Assembly (NCBI RefSeq): GCF_001006285.1
Contig: NZ_LBBT01000271.1
Span: 1-38,927 of the forward strand
Direction of reading: 5' to 3'
Source of the DNA: Paraclostridium benzoelyticum
Lineage (GTDB): Bacteria > Bacillota > Clostridia > Peptostreptococcales > Peptostreptococcaceae
Length of the DNA stretch: 38,927 bases
Below, in pieces: positions 16,138-23,705 of this stretch. The notes beneath the pieces are model-generated. The model saw only the letters and a program-made list of their open reading frames with translations, was not told where the DNA came from and did no database searches. How positions within the stretch are numbered: position 1 is the stretch's first letter; each line of letters opens with the position of its first letter. The position numbers and the translations under genes are program-made.

Positions 16138-16834
16138 ACATTGGAGTTACTAACTCTCCATCTTTAACTATATATAATTCTCTTCTTAATATATCTACAT
16201 CTAATGGATCAATATCTAGTTCAAATACTTCTAACATTTTAGGTATAAATATATTAGTATTTAAATTCGCCTTAGATCCTGTAGCCATAGTTGATTCTAA
16301 AGTTATAACTCTATCTTCAACATCTATAACATCAAAATTCTTTATCATAGGTCTGATGTTAACTTCTACAGTTTTTCCTTTTTTATTTTTCTTACTTATT
16401 ATAATTTCTTCTTTATTCATTAATTCTGCTACTTTAGTTTTTATAAACTCTTTAGATAGTTCTTTATCTACTTCTATCGTAAACATATATTCACCATATT
16501 CTATAGTAGATGCTAATGATGGAACTTCTTTAGTTATTTCCTTTGTATTTATAAATTTTATACCATCTGGCATAGCAGTATTTATTTTTTCCATAAATTC
16601 ATCAGCACTTAAATCATCTTCTATTTCAACGTCTAAGTACTCCCCTTGACTTTCTGTACCAAGTGCTAGTGCATGTCCATAACTCATCTTAGGGTGTGGG
16701 TTAAATCCTTGAGAATATGATAATTGTATTTCAGCTCTTCTAAAAGCTCTTTGTAATAATCTTTGTAAATCAAGGTGCGATATATATATCATGTCATTTT
16801 CTTTTTTAAATTTACATCTTATTATTTTACTCAT
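16136..16834 (-). CDS. TIGR03936/DUF2344 family radical SAM-linked protein
   Basis: A protein of 232 residues when started at ATG 16834, just two bases past the upstream radical SAM stop and preceded by AGGAAAGGGG; a longer start at 16879 would overlap that gene by 43 bases and is less likely. The N-terminus IIRCKFKKENDMIYISHLDLQRLLQRAFRRAEIQLSYS and FNPHPKMSYGHALALGTES are hallmarks of the family. DUF2344 proteins are encoded beside, or fused to, the large radical SAM protein seen here. The biochemical role of the pair is not known to me; RNA modification has been suggested by context (RNase G and ribosomal genes nearby). Confidence 0.9.
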   Translation of the reverse strand: MSKIIRCKFKKENDMIYISHLDLQRLLQRAFRRAEIQLSYSQGFNPHPKMSYGHALALGTESQGEYLDVEIEDDLSADEFMEKINTAMPDGIKFINTKEITKEVPSLASTIEYGEYMFTIEVDKELSKEFIKTKVAELMNKEEIIISKKNKKGKTVEVNIRPMIKNFDVIDVEDRVITLESTMATGSKANLNTNIFIPKMLEVFELDIDPLDVDILRRELYIVKDGELVTPM

Positions 16835-16836
16835 AA

Positions 16837-18684
16837 TTAGCACATCCCCTTTCCTATAGTATGAGTGTTTATTCCACATCCATTACATTTATGTCTACAA
16901 TCAACTGTTACTTTTTCTTGCTTTGATTGCTCATTTTCTCTAATTAAGAACTTTTTATTAACTCCAACATCTAAATGATCCCAAGGGAATACTTCTTCAT
17001 AATCTCTTTCTCTATTTGCATAGAAAGCTATTTCAAGATTATTATTTTCCATTGCTTCTTCCCATATTTCTAGCTTAAAGTGTTCAGCCCATCCATCAAA
17101 CTTAGCACCAGCTTTATATGCATCGTATATAACCTTACCTAGTTTTCTATCTCCTCTAGCAATAACCGCTTCCATTAAACTAGTTTTTGAATCATGATAG
17201 TTATATTTAATATTTCCATTCTTTAATTTTTTAACTAAATGTCTTTGCTTTTCTCTAACTTGCTCTGTAGTATCTTGTCCATGCCATTGGAATGGTGTAA
17301 AAGGCTTAGGAACAAATGTTGAAGTACTAACAGTTACTCCAAATGCTCTTCTTAATTTACCACCATTAACGTCTCTGTATATATCTATAACTTTATAAGC
17401 AAGATTTGCTATTCCATCTAAATCATCATATGTTTCAGTTGGAAGTCCTATCATAAAGTATAATTTTACACTATTCCATCCCATTTCAAATGCTTTTCTT
17501 GTAGCATTTTCTAGGTCTTCTTCTGTTACACCTTTATTTATAACGTCCCTCATTCTTTGAGTTCCAGCTTCTGGAGCAAAAGTAAGTCCTGATTTTCTTA
17601 CTTGTTGTATCTTCTCAGCTATTTCCATAGAGAAATTATCTAATCTAAGAGAAGGTAAAGATATTCCTATATTTTTAGACGCATATTCTTCTACTAAGTA
17701 ATCTGTAAGCTCCGACAAATTGCTGTAATCACTTGTACTTAATGAAGATAATGATATTTCATCATATCCAGTATTCTTAACTAATTTTTCTAATATTTCT
17801 TTTAATCTGTCTAAGCTCTTTTCTCTTATAGGTCTGTATATCATACCAGCCTGACAGAATCTACATCCTCTTGTACATCCTCTAAATAATTCTAAAACTA
17901 TTCTATCATGCACAGTATCTATAAATGGTACTATAAGTTTTTCTGGATACTCTACTAAATCCATATCTTTAATTATTCTTTTGTGAGGGTTTTGTGGTAC
18001 TCCCTCTCTATTAGCTTTAACTTCTTTTATAGTATTGTCTTCATTGTAAGATACATCATAGAACTTAGGTATATATACACCCTCTATGTTAGCTATATCT
18101 AATAAGAACTCATCTCTAGTAGTCTTATTTTTCTTCCATTCTTTATATCTATTAACTATTTCTAAGTTAACTTCTTCCCCTTCTCCTAAAACAACTATAT
18201 CAACAAAGTCTGCCATAGGTTCTGGATTATAAGCACAAGGTCCTCCAACTAATATAAATGGATCATCTAGCTTTCTATCTTTAGCAAGTATTTCAACTTT
18301 TGCTAAATCCATCATATTTAAAATATTAGTATATGATAATTCATATTGAAGTGTAAAAGCTAAAAAGTCAAAATTAGTTATAGCTTCTCTTGACTCTAGT
18401 GCAAATAAAGGAATATTATTTTCGCGCATTTTTTCTTCCATATCTACACTTGGAGCATATACTCTTTCACAAAATACATCTTCATCTCTATTTATAACGT
18501 CATATAATATATGACTACCTAAATGGCTCATTCCTACTTCATAAAGATCAGGGAAACAATGAGCATATCTTATAAGATTTTCATTTGTTGTATCTTTATG
18601 TATCGAATTTACTTCATTTCCTAAATATCTAGCAGGTTTTTCAACCTTTTTAAGAATCCTCTTCAAGTCTACTTTTTTATTCAT
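16837..18684 (-). CDS. TIGR03960 family B12-binding-like radical SAM protein
   Basis: A 615-residue radical SAM enzyme. Residues about 40-220 form a cobalamin-binding-like domain (FPDLYEVGMSHLGSHILYDVIN, then LVGGPCAYNPEPMADFVD and VVLGEGEE). The radical SAM core has the [4Fe-4S] CxxxCxxC motif in ELFRGCTRGCRFCQAG and the later LSSLSTSDY and LPSLRLD strands. The C-terminus has a cysteine-rich CRHKCNGCGINTH zinc-like knuckle. Its reaction is not established as far as I know. It forms an operon with the DUF2344 gene and starts behind a good promoter, with GGAGG before the ATG. Confidence 0.92.
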   Translation of the reverse strand: MNKKVDLKRILKKVEKPARYLGNEVNSIHKDTTNENLIRYAHCFPDLYEVGMSHLGSHILYDVINRDEDVFCERVYAPSVDMEEKMRENNIPLFALESREAITNFDFLAFTLQYELSYTNILNMMDLAKVEILAKDRKLDDPFILVGGPCAYNPEPMADFVDIVVLGEGEEVNLEIVNRYKEWKKNKTTRDEFLLDIANIEGVYIPKFYDVSYNEDNTIKEVKANREGVPQNPHKRIIKDMDLVEYPEKLIVPFIDTVHDRIVLELFRGCTRGCRFCQAGMIYRPIREKSLDRLKEILEKLVKNTGYDEISLSSLSTSDYSNLSELTDYLVEEYASKNIGISLPSLRLDNFSMEIAEKIQQVRKSGLTFAPEAGTQRMRDVINKGVTEEDLENATRKAFEMGWNSVKLYFMIGLPTETYDDLDGIANLAYKVIDIYRDVNGGKLRRAFGVTVSTSTFVPKPFTPFQWHGQDTTEQVREKQRHLVKKLKNGNIKYNYHDSKTSLMEAVIARGDRKLGKVIYDAYKAGAKFDGWAEHFKLEIWEEAMENNNLEIAFYANRERDYEEVFPWDHLDVGVNKKFLIRENEQSKQEKVTVDCRHKCNGCGINTHTIGKGMC

Positions 18685-18728
18685 AAAAATCCTCCGTAAG
18701 TTTATTTCAGTATATAAACATAAATATT

Positions 18729-18757
18729 ATTATACACGATATACTAAGATGTATCAA
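18729..18757 (-). promoter_or_regulatory. Promoter of the radical SAM unit
   Basis: On the minus strand TTGATA (18757-18752) and TATAAT (18734-18729) are 17 bases apart, upstream of the radical SAM start at 18684. It lies back to back with the flavodiiron promoter in a 272-base intergenic region otherwise made of AT-rich sequence. Confidence 0.75.
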
Positions 18758-18846
18758 AATATAATTACTTATATATTTGCAATTTGTAGTTTATTATATA
18801 CAAAACTTTACTATTTTTTGTTAATATAGTATTGAGTGCAAAAGTT

Positions 18847-18875
18847 TTGAGAATTTTTCAAGTTTTTTGTATACA
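18847..18875 (+). promoter_or_regulatory. Promoter of the flavodiiron gene
   Basis: TTGAGA (18847-18852) and TATACA (18870-18875) are 17 bases apart, about 80 bases ahead of the ATG at 18957. A TTGTATACAA-like palindrome covers the -10 region (18867-18876), a possible regulator site. A lone TTGTTAA near 18818 is a weak Rex-type half-site. Confidence 0.6.
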
Positions 18876-18956
18876 ATATGTTTTAAAGTTTTATTAATGG
18901 GTATATTTTAAATATAATTACGTATTTTATTAATCACGGTTTAGGAGGATTTTTTT

Positions 18957-20150
18957 ATGAAGGAAGCTTTTGAAATTAAAAAAGATATTTATTGGACTGG
19001 TGTTATAGATAAAGACTTAAAAATCTTTGACATCATAATGGAAACTGAATTTGGTACAACTTATAATGCTTATTTTATAGACGATGAAAAGAAAGTATTA
19101 TTTGATACTGTAAAACCAAACTTTAAAGGTGAATTTATCGAAAAATTATCATCTTTAACAAAAATAGAAGAATTAGATTATGTTGTTATACATCATACTG
19201 AGCCAGATCATGCTGGTAGTTTAAAGTATATACTTGATATAAATCCAGATGTAGAAGTTATATGTACAAATGCAGCTAAAATGTACTTAGCTGAACAAGT
19301 TAACAGACCATTTAAGTGTCATGTTATAAAAGATGGGGAAACTTTAAACATAGGTAAAAGAACTTTAAAATTCATATCTGCACCATTCTTACACTGGGCG
19401 GACACAATGTTTACTTATATAGAAGAAGATAAAACATTACTTACTTGTGATGCTTTCGGATGTCACTTTGCAAGCGTAGATCCAGATGTAATAGACAGTG
19501 AAGATTACTTAAAATCAGCTAAACACTACTTTGATTGTATAGTTAAGCCATTCTCTAAGCATGTTTTAAAAGCTGTAAACAAGGTTGTTGAATTAGGATT
19601 AGATTTTGATACTATATTAACTTCTCACGGTCCTATATTAAGCAAAGACCCTATGGCTCAAGTTAAAAGATATGTAGAGTGGTCTACTGAAACTGTTAAT
19701 ACAACTAACCAAGACCAAGTAGCTGTATTATACTTATCAGCTTATACTAATACAAAATTAATGGCTGAAAAAATATACGAAGGTATAAAATCAACAGGTG
19801 AAGATGCTACTTTATATGATATAGAAAATATGGATTTAGCAGAACTTCATGATGTTATGGTAATGTCTAAAGGTATATTATTTGGTTCTCCAACAATAAA
19901 CAGAACTATGGTTAAACCTATGTGGGATGCTTTCTCTCTAATAGATCCTATGGCTAATCAAGGTAAATTTGCTGGAGTATTCGGATCTTATGGATGGAGT
20001 GGTGAAGGTATAACTATGGCTGAGCTACTTGTTAAAAATATGGGATTCAAGATGCCTGTTGAAACACTTAAGAAGAAATTCTTCCCAAGTGATGAGACTT
20101 TACAAGAATGTTTTGATTTCGGTGTTAAGTTCGCTGAAGCAATTAAATAA
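18957..20150 (+). CDS. fprA: A-type flavodiiron protein (FprA-like)
   Basis: A 397-residue flavodiiron protein that reduces O2 to water (or NO) using electrons from rubredoxin or a flavoenzyme. The metallo-beta-lactamase-like diiron domain (residues 1-250) has H80-x-E82-x-D84-H85 in HHTEPDHAGS, a histidine in FLHWADTM, aspartate in LTCDAFG and a late histidine in TSHGPIL. The flavodoxin domain (about 255-397) starts LYLSAYTNTKLMAEKI and holds FGSYGWSGEG. No rubredoxin or NAD(P)H domain is fused. The ATG follows GGAGG. Oxygen defence is the natural role in an obligate anaerobe. It ends at a strong bidirectional hairpin. Confidence 0.95.
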   Translation: MKEAFEIKKDIYWTGVIDKDLKIFDIIMETEFGTTYNAYFIDDEKKVLFDTVKPNFKGEFIEKLSSLTKIEELDYVVIHHTEPDHAGSLKYILDINPDVEVICTNAAKMYLAEQVNRPFKCHVIKDGETLNIGKRTLKFISAPFLHWADTMFTYIEEDKTLLTCDAFGCHFASVDPDVIDSEDYLKSAKHYFDCIVKPFSKHVLKAVNKVVELGLDFDTILTSHGPILSKDPMAQVKRYVEWSTETVNTTNQDQVAVLYLSAYTNTKLMAEKIYEGIKSTGEDATLYDIENMDLAELHDVMVMSKGILFGSPTINRTMVKPMWDAFSLIDPMANQGKFAGVFGSYGWSGEGITMAELLVKNMGFKMPVETLKKKFFPSDETLQECFDFGVKFAEAIK

Positions 20151-20160
20151 ATATATAAAT

Positions 20161-20192
20161 AAAAAAGCTAGCTCAATTGAGCTAGCTTTTTT
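20161..20192. terminator. Bidirectional terminator between fprA and mgsA
   Basis: A perfect palindrome of 16+16 bases, six A then GCTAGCTCAA mirrored by TTGAGCTAGC and six T. It has a T-run in both directions and lies between convergent genes. Confidence 0.92.
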
Positions 20193-20202
20193 ATTTATAT
20201 AT

Positions 20203-20616
20203 TTACATACGTTGAGTATTTGTCTTTCTAACTTCTCTCCAAGAAAGTTCTCCTCTATCTAATGCTTTAATAAAAATCTCAGCTGAAGCAAGATTAGTAG
20301 CAATAGGTACATGGTACACATCACAAAGTCTAATTAAAGCTTGTATATCTGGTTCATGAGCTTGAGCTGTCATTGGATCTCTTAAAAATATTACTAAATC
20401 AATATCTTGAGAAACTATTAATGACCCTATTTGTTGATCTCCTCCAAGAGGTCCTGAAGCTAATCTTTTTATCTTTAACTTAGTTTCATCTTCTATTCTT
20501 TTTCCTGTAGTCCCTGTAGCATATAATCCATAATTGCATAAAATAGATTCATATCCTATACAAAATCCAACCATAGTGTTTTTCATTTCATCATGTGCTA
20601 TTAATGCTATATTCAT
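20203..20616 (-). CDS. mgsA: Methylglyoxal synthase
   Basis: A 137-residue enzyme converting dihydroxyacetone phosphate to methylglyoxal and phosphate. Visible are N-terminal [20 protein letters not shown] (phosphate-binding), [10 protein letters not shown] at 55-64 with the catalytic D60, and the histidine in [14 protein letters not shown]. Last gene of the shape/division operon, 17 bases after rodA, with AGGGGTGA ahead of the ATG. A metabolic gene in a wall-growth operon may help cells cope with sugar-phosphate overload; that link is inference. Confidence 0.95.
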   Translation of the reverse strand: MNIALIAHDEMKNTMVGFCIGYESILCNYGLYATGTTGKRIEDETKLKIKRLASGPLGGDQQIGSLIVSQDIDLVIFLRDPMTAQAHEPDIQALIRLCDVYHVPIATNLASAEIFIKALDRGELSWREVRKTNTQRM

Positions 20617-20633
20617 ACGTCACCCCTAATATA

Positions 20634-21752
20634 TTAGAAATTTATTTTCTTTCTTCTCATACCTACATTTAGTACAAGACCTAAGTTAGCTAAAGATGTC
20701 ATAAGAGAACTTCCTCCATAACTAACAAATGGTAATGTTACTCCTGTAACAGGTATTACAGCAACAGTCATTCCAATATTCTGTATAACCTGATAAGCAA
20801 ACATGCTCGCTACCCCAATAACTATTAAGGTTCCATAGAAATCTTTGGCTTCTTTTGCAATAACGATCATCCTTATTAAAAATAATCCATACAGTAAAAT
20901 TATTACAAACATTCCAATAAGCCCTAACTCTTCGCCTATAACCGCAAATATAAAGTCACTATCTTGAACTGGTAAGAAGTCATTTTGATTTTGAGTTCCT
21001 TCATATAACCCTTTACCCGTAGGTCCACCTGAGCCTATAGCTATCATTGACTGCATAACTTGATAGTTACCAGGTAAAGTAACATCCTCTGGGTGTAAGA
21101 AAGCATCTATTCTTATTCTTTGATGGGGAGCCATTACCATATACATAAGAGGCATAACTACAACTATTGCTATAAGACCTCTTTTAATTATTTTATCATT
21201 AAGTCCAGCAGTAAACAACATTCCTCCTATTATACAACAAAATACTATAGCCGTTCCTAAGTCTGGCTGTACAAGTAAAAGTAATATTATAGGTGCAGCA
21301 TATAATGCAAGAGATACTATATCTTTTATTGTCTTTAATTTACCTTTCTTTTCTTCAACAATTTTTGCATAACTTAGTATAAAAGTTAATTTAACTAATT
21401 CTGACGTTTGAAAGTCTAAAGGTCCTAAATGTAACCACGATCTAGCCCCTGCATTAGCCTTTCCTATTCCTGGTATCCATACTAATACTAATAGTATTAT
21501 ACTAATTATATATAATGCTTTGTAATACTTCCCTAGAAAATTATAGTCAAATAGCAGTATTACAAATATAAGCCCCATACCAAGCAAGAATGCTAATCCT
21601 TGTTTGGTTATCTGAGCATAATTCCCTGTAGTAGTTGCATGAGTTGCACTACTTAATATAACAAGCCCGAATCCAAATATACAAACAACTAGCGCAATTA
21701 GCCTCCAATCAAGCTCTTTAATTAATTTAAACATTGATCTAAAATCAAACAT
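20634..21752 (-). CDS. rodA: SEDS peptidoglycan polymerase RodA
   Basis: A 372-residue SEDS-family membrane protein with about ten TM segments. Family motifs are clear: AGARSWLHLGPLDFQTSELVKL, LLLVQPDLGTAIVF, QVMQSMIAIGSGG, DSDFIFAVIGEELG and TGVTLPFVSYGGSS. SEDS proteins polymerise lipid II glycan strands with a partner class B PBP; the mrdA-encoded PBP2 in the same operon is the natural partner, which favours RodA over FtsW. Its ATG follows GGTGAT, 94 bases after minE, and a hairpin in between may reduce its expression. Confidence 0.95.
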   Translation of the reverse strand: MFDFRSMFKLIKELDWRLIALVVCIFGFGLVILSSATHATTTGNYAQITKQGLAFLLGMGLIFVILLFDYNFLGKYYKALYIISIILLVLVWIPGIGKANAGARSWLHLGPLDFQTSELVKLTFILSYAKIVEEKKGKLKTIKDIVSLALYAAPIILLLLVQPDLGTAIVFCCIIGGMLFTAGLNDKIIKRGLIAIVVVMPLMYMVMAPHQRIRIDAFLHPEDVTLPGNYQVMQSMIAIGSGGPTGKGLYEGTQNQNDFLPVQDSDFIFAVIGEELGLIGMFVIILLYGLFLIRMIVIAKEAKDFYGTLIVIGVASMFAYQVIQNIGMTVAVIPVTGVTLPFVSYGGSSLMTSLANLGLVLNVGMRRKKINF

Positions 21753-21810
21753 GTTATCACCATCTTTCTTATTTGTGACAATACCTACGTAGTATCATTT
21801 GTGTTAATGC

Positions 21811-21845
21811 AAAAAGGGGTTTGCTAATACGCTCCCCCCATTTTT
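21811..21845 (-). terminator. Attenuating hairpin between minE and rodA
   Basis: On the minus strand AAAAA-T-GGGG pairs with CCCCTTTTT (one bulged T) around a long loop, giving a terminator-like stem with T-tail directly after the minE stop. It sits inside an operon, so partial termination is the likely effect. Confidence 0.55.
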
Positions 21846-22130
21846 CTATCTACTTCTTTCTTTTATATTCTTTAATGGTATGTTAGCAACTAATGCTGAT
21901 ATAGGACCATCTTCTTCATCACTTCTAGATTTAGCCATTTTTATTTCTAATCCGTCTTCTTCTATCTCAGCATAATTTGCAATAACTTTAAGTATATCTG
22001 ACTTAATAAGGTCTAGAAGCTGTGGAGAACAGTCTATTCTATCATGCACTAAAACTAGTTTAAGCCTTTCTTTTGCTACATTCTTACTAGTTTTAGATTC
22101 GTTAGAAAACATCTTAAATAAATCTAACAT
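21846..22130 (-). CDS. minE: Cell division topological specificity factor MinE
   Basis: Best read as 94 residues from ATG 22130 (MLDLFKMF...), since GAAGGGGGA lies just upstream of that ATG; a GTG at 22148 would overlap minD and contain the ribosome binding site. MinE displaces MinD from the membrane. The family pattern is visible: an N-terminal amphipathic segment LDLFKMF, the anti-MinCD region AKERLKLVLVHDR, and a C-terminal dimer domain. Presence of MinE alongside MinCD implies an oscillating Min system, which many rod-shaped Firmicutes (using DivIVA) lack but several Clostridia have. Confidence 0.93.
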   Translation of the reverse strand: MLDLFKMFSNESKTSKNVAKERLKLVLVHDRIDCSPQLLDLIKSDILKVIANYAEIEEDGLEIKMAKSRSDEEDGPISALVANIPLKNIKERSR

Positions 22131-22147
22131 GAATTTATCCCCCTTCA

Positions 22148-22945
22148 CTACTTAGCCATTCCAAACATCTTCTTAATTTTAGTTAGTATATTAGTTTCTT
22201 CTTCTACTTGCATAAGAGGTATATCTTCTCCCAAAATTCTCTTTGCAATATTTTTATAGGCTTGTCCTGCATTAGATCTTGAGTCTAATATTGCAGGTTC
22301 CCCTTTATTAGTAGAAACTATTATAGTTTCATCATCAGGAACTAATCCAACTAAGTCTATAGCAAGAATTTCAACTATATCTTGTTTATCCATCATATCT
22401 CCACGCTTAACCATTTCATTTCTAATTCTATTTATAACTAAGCGTATATCTTTTACTTCGTTAGCTTCTAAAAGGCCTATTATTCTATCTGCATCTCTCA
22501 CTGCAGATATTTCAGGGTTAGTTACAACTATAGCTCTGTCTGCTCCAGCTATAGCATTTTTAAATCCTTGTTCTATTCCTGCTGGGCAATCTATAATTAT
22601 AAAATCAAATGACTCTCTTAACTTATCACATAAATCTTTCATTTGTTCTATAGATAGAGCATTTTTATCTCTAGTTTGAGCTGCAGGAAGCAAATATAAA
22701 TTATCAAATCTCTTATCTTTTATAAGAGCTTGCTTCAATCTACAAGTTCCCTCAACAACATCAACAATATCATACACTATTCTATTTTCAAGACCCATTA
22801 CAACATCTAAATTTCTAAGGCCTATATCAGCATCAACTACAACCGTCTTTTTATTTTCTAAACTTAAAGCAGTTCCTAAGTTTGCAGTTGTTGTAGTTTT
22901 TCCAACTCCACCTTTGCCTGATGTTATAACTATAACTTCACTCAT
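22148..22945 (-). CDS. minD: Septum site-determining ATPase MinD
   Basis: A 265-residue deviant Walker A ATPase. The P-loop SGKGGVGKTTTTANLG is at residues 9-24, DADIGLRNLDVVMGLENR near 39 and IIDCPAG near 117. The C-terminal IKKMFGMAK is the amphipathic membrane-targeting helix. It binds MinC and the membrane and is released by MinE. GGAGGGGG precedes the start. It follows minC by 23 bases. Confidence 0.98.
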   Translation of the reverse strand: MSEVIVITSGKGGVGKTTTTANLGTALSLENKKTVVVDADIGLRNLDVVMGLENRIVYDIVDVVEGTCRLKQALIKDKRFDNLYLLPAAQTRDKNALSIEQMKDLCDKLRESFDFIIIDCPAGIEQGFKNAIAGADRAIVVTNPEISAVRDADRIIGLLEANEVKDIRLVINRIRNEMVKRGDMMDKQDIVEILAIDLVGLVPDDETIIVSTNKGEPAILDSRSNAGQAYKNIAKRILGEDIPLMQVEEETNILTKIKKMFGMAK

Positions 22946-22968
22946 AATACTACCCCCTCCTACATTAA

Positions 22969-23646
22969 CTATCTATTTATTTTTTTGGGTAAATAATTTT
23001 CTATAACTATTGTTTCATTGTTTGTAAATGCTATTTCAGGATTTATATCATCACTTGGCGAATATTCCTCTTCAGGCGCTTCAGCTATATAATTTGCAAT
23101 CTTTAAAACCATAGGATTTAAATTGTTAGCTACTATATAAGCATTTTTATTACCCTTTGACCCTGCATGTATAAATCCTTCAACTTTACCCATTACAACT
23201 ACATTTCCATATGCAATGACTTTAGCTCCTGGGCTTATGTTGCCCATTACAACAGCGCTTCCTGTAGCCATAACTTGGCAACCTGGTTTCATATCACCCA
23301 TTACAACTACATCTCCTTCAAATTCTACATTTTCTCCAGAACGCATATTGTTTACATATTTAGTATCATGATAAGCATATGGTATCTTAATTTCCTCTTC
23401 TATAAACTCAATATCAAATCTTGAAGTTATATCTTCTTTTAATCGAAGTAATTCAACATCACTTAAATGATTATAATTTATAGAATAAATTTTAGCTCCA
23501 TTGAAAAAACCTATAGATGTTTCTATTTTATCTATTATGCATTGTCTAATTTCTTCAAACGATGCCTTTCTTTTTACATTAATAACTATGCCTCTTTTAT
23601 TTCCTTTAAATTCCACTAATTCCTCATTTGTTGCTTTAAAAGACAT
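22969..23646 (-). CDS. minC: Septum formation inhibitor MinC
   Basis: A 225-residue inhibitor of FtsZ assembly. The N-terminal FtsZ-binding domain covers about 1-100, and the C-terminal right-handed beta-helix is shown by repeats of VVVMGDMKPG, AVVMGNISPG and VVVMGKVEG with FIHAGSKG, the MinD-binding face. The start has TGGAGG upstream. First min gene, 59 bases after mrdA. Confidence 0.95.
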   Translation of the reverse strand: MSFKATNEELVEFKGNKRGIVINVKRKASFEEIRQCIIDKIETSIGFFNGAKIYSINYNHLSDVELLRLKEDITSRFDIEFIEEEIKIPYAYHDTKYVNNMRSGENVEFEGDVVVMGDMKPGCQVMATGSAVVMGNISPGAKVIAYGNVVVMGKVEGFIHAGSKGNKNAYIVANNLNPMVLKIANYIAEAPEEEYSPSDDINPEIAFTNNETIVIENYLPKKINR

Positions 23647-23705
23647 TTTATACCTCCAAAGCTATATCTCACTTTATATATTCTCCAATTTTTTTTCAAA
23701 TCCTT

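Noticed and set aside
16835..16879. Longer N-terminus for the DUF2344 protein
   Set aside because: The extension overlaps the radical SAM gene and has no homology-like features, whereas the ATG at 16834 has a good ribosome binding site and begins the conserved domain.
18810..18835. Rex operator upstream of fprA
   Set aside because: TTGTTAA is present, but the partner half matches only about 3 of 7 bases, too weak in such AT-rich sequence.
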